Positions 13,782 through 14,332 of a stretch of DNA of 14,332 bases are shown here, piece by piece (position 1 is the stretch's first letter; each line of letters starts with the position of its first letter). The stretch spans positions 1-14,332 of the forward strand of contig JAZKEM010000089.1 in the NCBI GenBank assembly GCA_040387055.1, given 5' to 3'. A model generated the notes under the pieces. The model did not search any database and had not been told where the DNA came from. It saw only the letters and a list, made by a program, of their open reading frames with translations. A program made the translations under genes and the position numbers. Source of the stretch: Stenotrophobium sp040387055 (GTDB taxonomy: Bacteria > Pseudomonadota > Gammaproteobacteria > Nevskiales > Nevskiaceae).

Positions 13782-14332
13782 TTATTTTAACTGATCGAGC
13801 GCTGCGCGCATCGGAGCCAGCTTATCAGCCAACAATCCCGGCAATACGCCCGGATTAGCCTGATTTTTTTCGATTTCTGAGACCAAGGCACTACCCACAA
13901 CGACGCCATCAGCGACCTTGCCGACCGCGGCAGCGCTGGCAGCATCGCGAATGCCGAAGCCTACGGCCACGGGTAGCTCGGTGTGTTTACGAATTTCGGA
14001 CAGTTTGGCGGTCACGCTGTCGATATCCAGCGTCGCAGCGCCGGTCACGCCCTTGAGTGAGACGTAGTACAGATAGCCGCTGGCTTCCTTAGCAATGGCA
14101 GCGATGCGCGCTTCTGGGCTGGTTGGTGCCAGCAAGAAGATGCAGTCCAAACCATGCTGACGCAGCGTTGGCAGATAAGCCGCTGACTCTTCAACCGCGA
14201 GATCGACAATCAGCACGCCATCGACACCCGTGGCCTGCGCCTTCTTGGCAAAAGCCTCAACGCCACGCATTTCAATCGGATTGAGATAGCCCATCAACAC
14301 GACCGGCGTTTTGCTGTCGGTTTTGCGGAACT
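13782..14332 (-). CDS. trpA: Tryptophan synthase alpha chain, 5' end outside window
   Basis: TrpA cleaves indole-3-glycerol phosphate to indole and glyceraldehyde 3-phosphate, and indole passes to TrpB in the alpha2-beta2 complex. The window holds 182 C-terminal residues plus stop; by comparison with a usual length near 268, about 85 residues are missing, including the catalytic Glu49 and Asp60 (E. coli numbering). Visible marks are PVVLMGYLNPI, GVDGVLIVDLAVEES, the phosphate-gripping loop YYVSLKGVTGA, VGFGIRD and VVVGSALV, all in the order of the TIM barrel. The open frame reaches the window edge without a start, and internal Met codons are not starts. It lies upstream of accD in the same direction, a linkage frequent in betaproteobacteria and xanthomonads. 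Confidence 0.96.
   Translation of the reverse strand, partial: FRKTDSKTPVVLMGYLNPIEMRGVEAFAKKAQATGVDGVLIVDLAVEESAAYLPTLRQHGLDCIFLLAPTSPEARIAAIAKEASGYLYYVSLKGVTGAATLDIDSVTAKLSEIRKHTELPVAVGFGIRDAASAAAVGKVADGVVVGSALVSEIEKNQANPGVLPGLLADKLAPMRAALDQLK

Overview
The window is mostly conserved chromosomal housekeeping DNA from a Gram-negative proteobacterium. LpxH (lipid A synthesis), a DedD-type SPOR protein, a periplasmic cyclophilin and a cardiolipin-synthase-like enzyme all imply an outer membrane. The order trpA-accD-folC-dedD-cvpA-purF is typical of Beta- and Gammaproteobacteria. The direct trpA-accD link, the DUF455 protein and the cyclophilin-lpxH pair make me lean to Betaproteobacteria (Burkholderiales-like), but this is an inference from gene order. 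A xanthomonad-like gammaproteobacterium is not excluded.

Left part (1-1753, minus strand): a phospholipase-D/cardiolipin-synthase-like protein is followed, with an ATGA overlap, by an endonuclease/exonuclease/phosphatase (EEP) family gene cut by the window edge. The pair recalls ybhP-clsB of E. coli. A 562-base stretch with no convincing gene (1754-2315) separates it from the next block.

Middle (2316-5873, plus strand): dusA (tRNA dihydrouridine synthase), an exported cyclophilin (ppiA-like) and lpxH lie close together and end in a strong intrinsic terminator. A sequence upstream could form a competing hairpin. After a 238-base leader with nested inverted repeats comes a GC-rich gene for an exported ATP-dependent DNA ligase of the LigE type, whose composition stands out from its neighbours.

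Right part (5902-14332, minus strand): transcription runs from the right edge through trpA (5' end missing), accD, folC, dedD, cvpA, purF, a DUF2059 secreted protein, a cystathionine gamma-synthase-family PLP enzyme and a DUF455 ferritin-like protein, converging on ligE. Two near-perfect hairpins with short U-runs sit between accD and folC and between DUF2059 and the PLP enzyme, so this long array is probably divided into partly independent segments. The array links tryptophan, fatty acid, folate, purine and sulfur amino acid metabolism with cell division.

I saw no tRNA, rRNA, CRISPR array, insertion sequence, integrase or defence system. The least ordinary parts are the ligE insertion with its leader, the overlapping hairpins after lpxH, and the intergenic hairpins in the minus-strand array.
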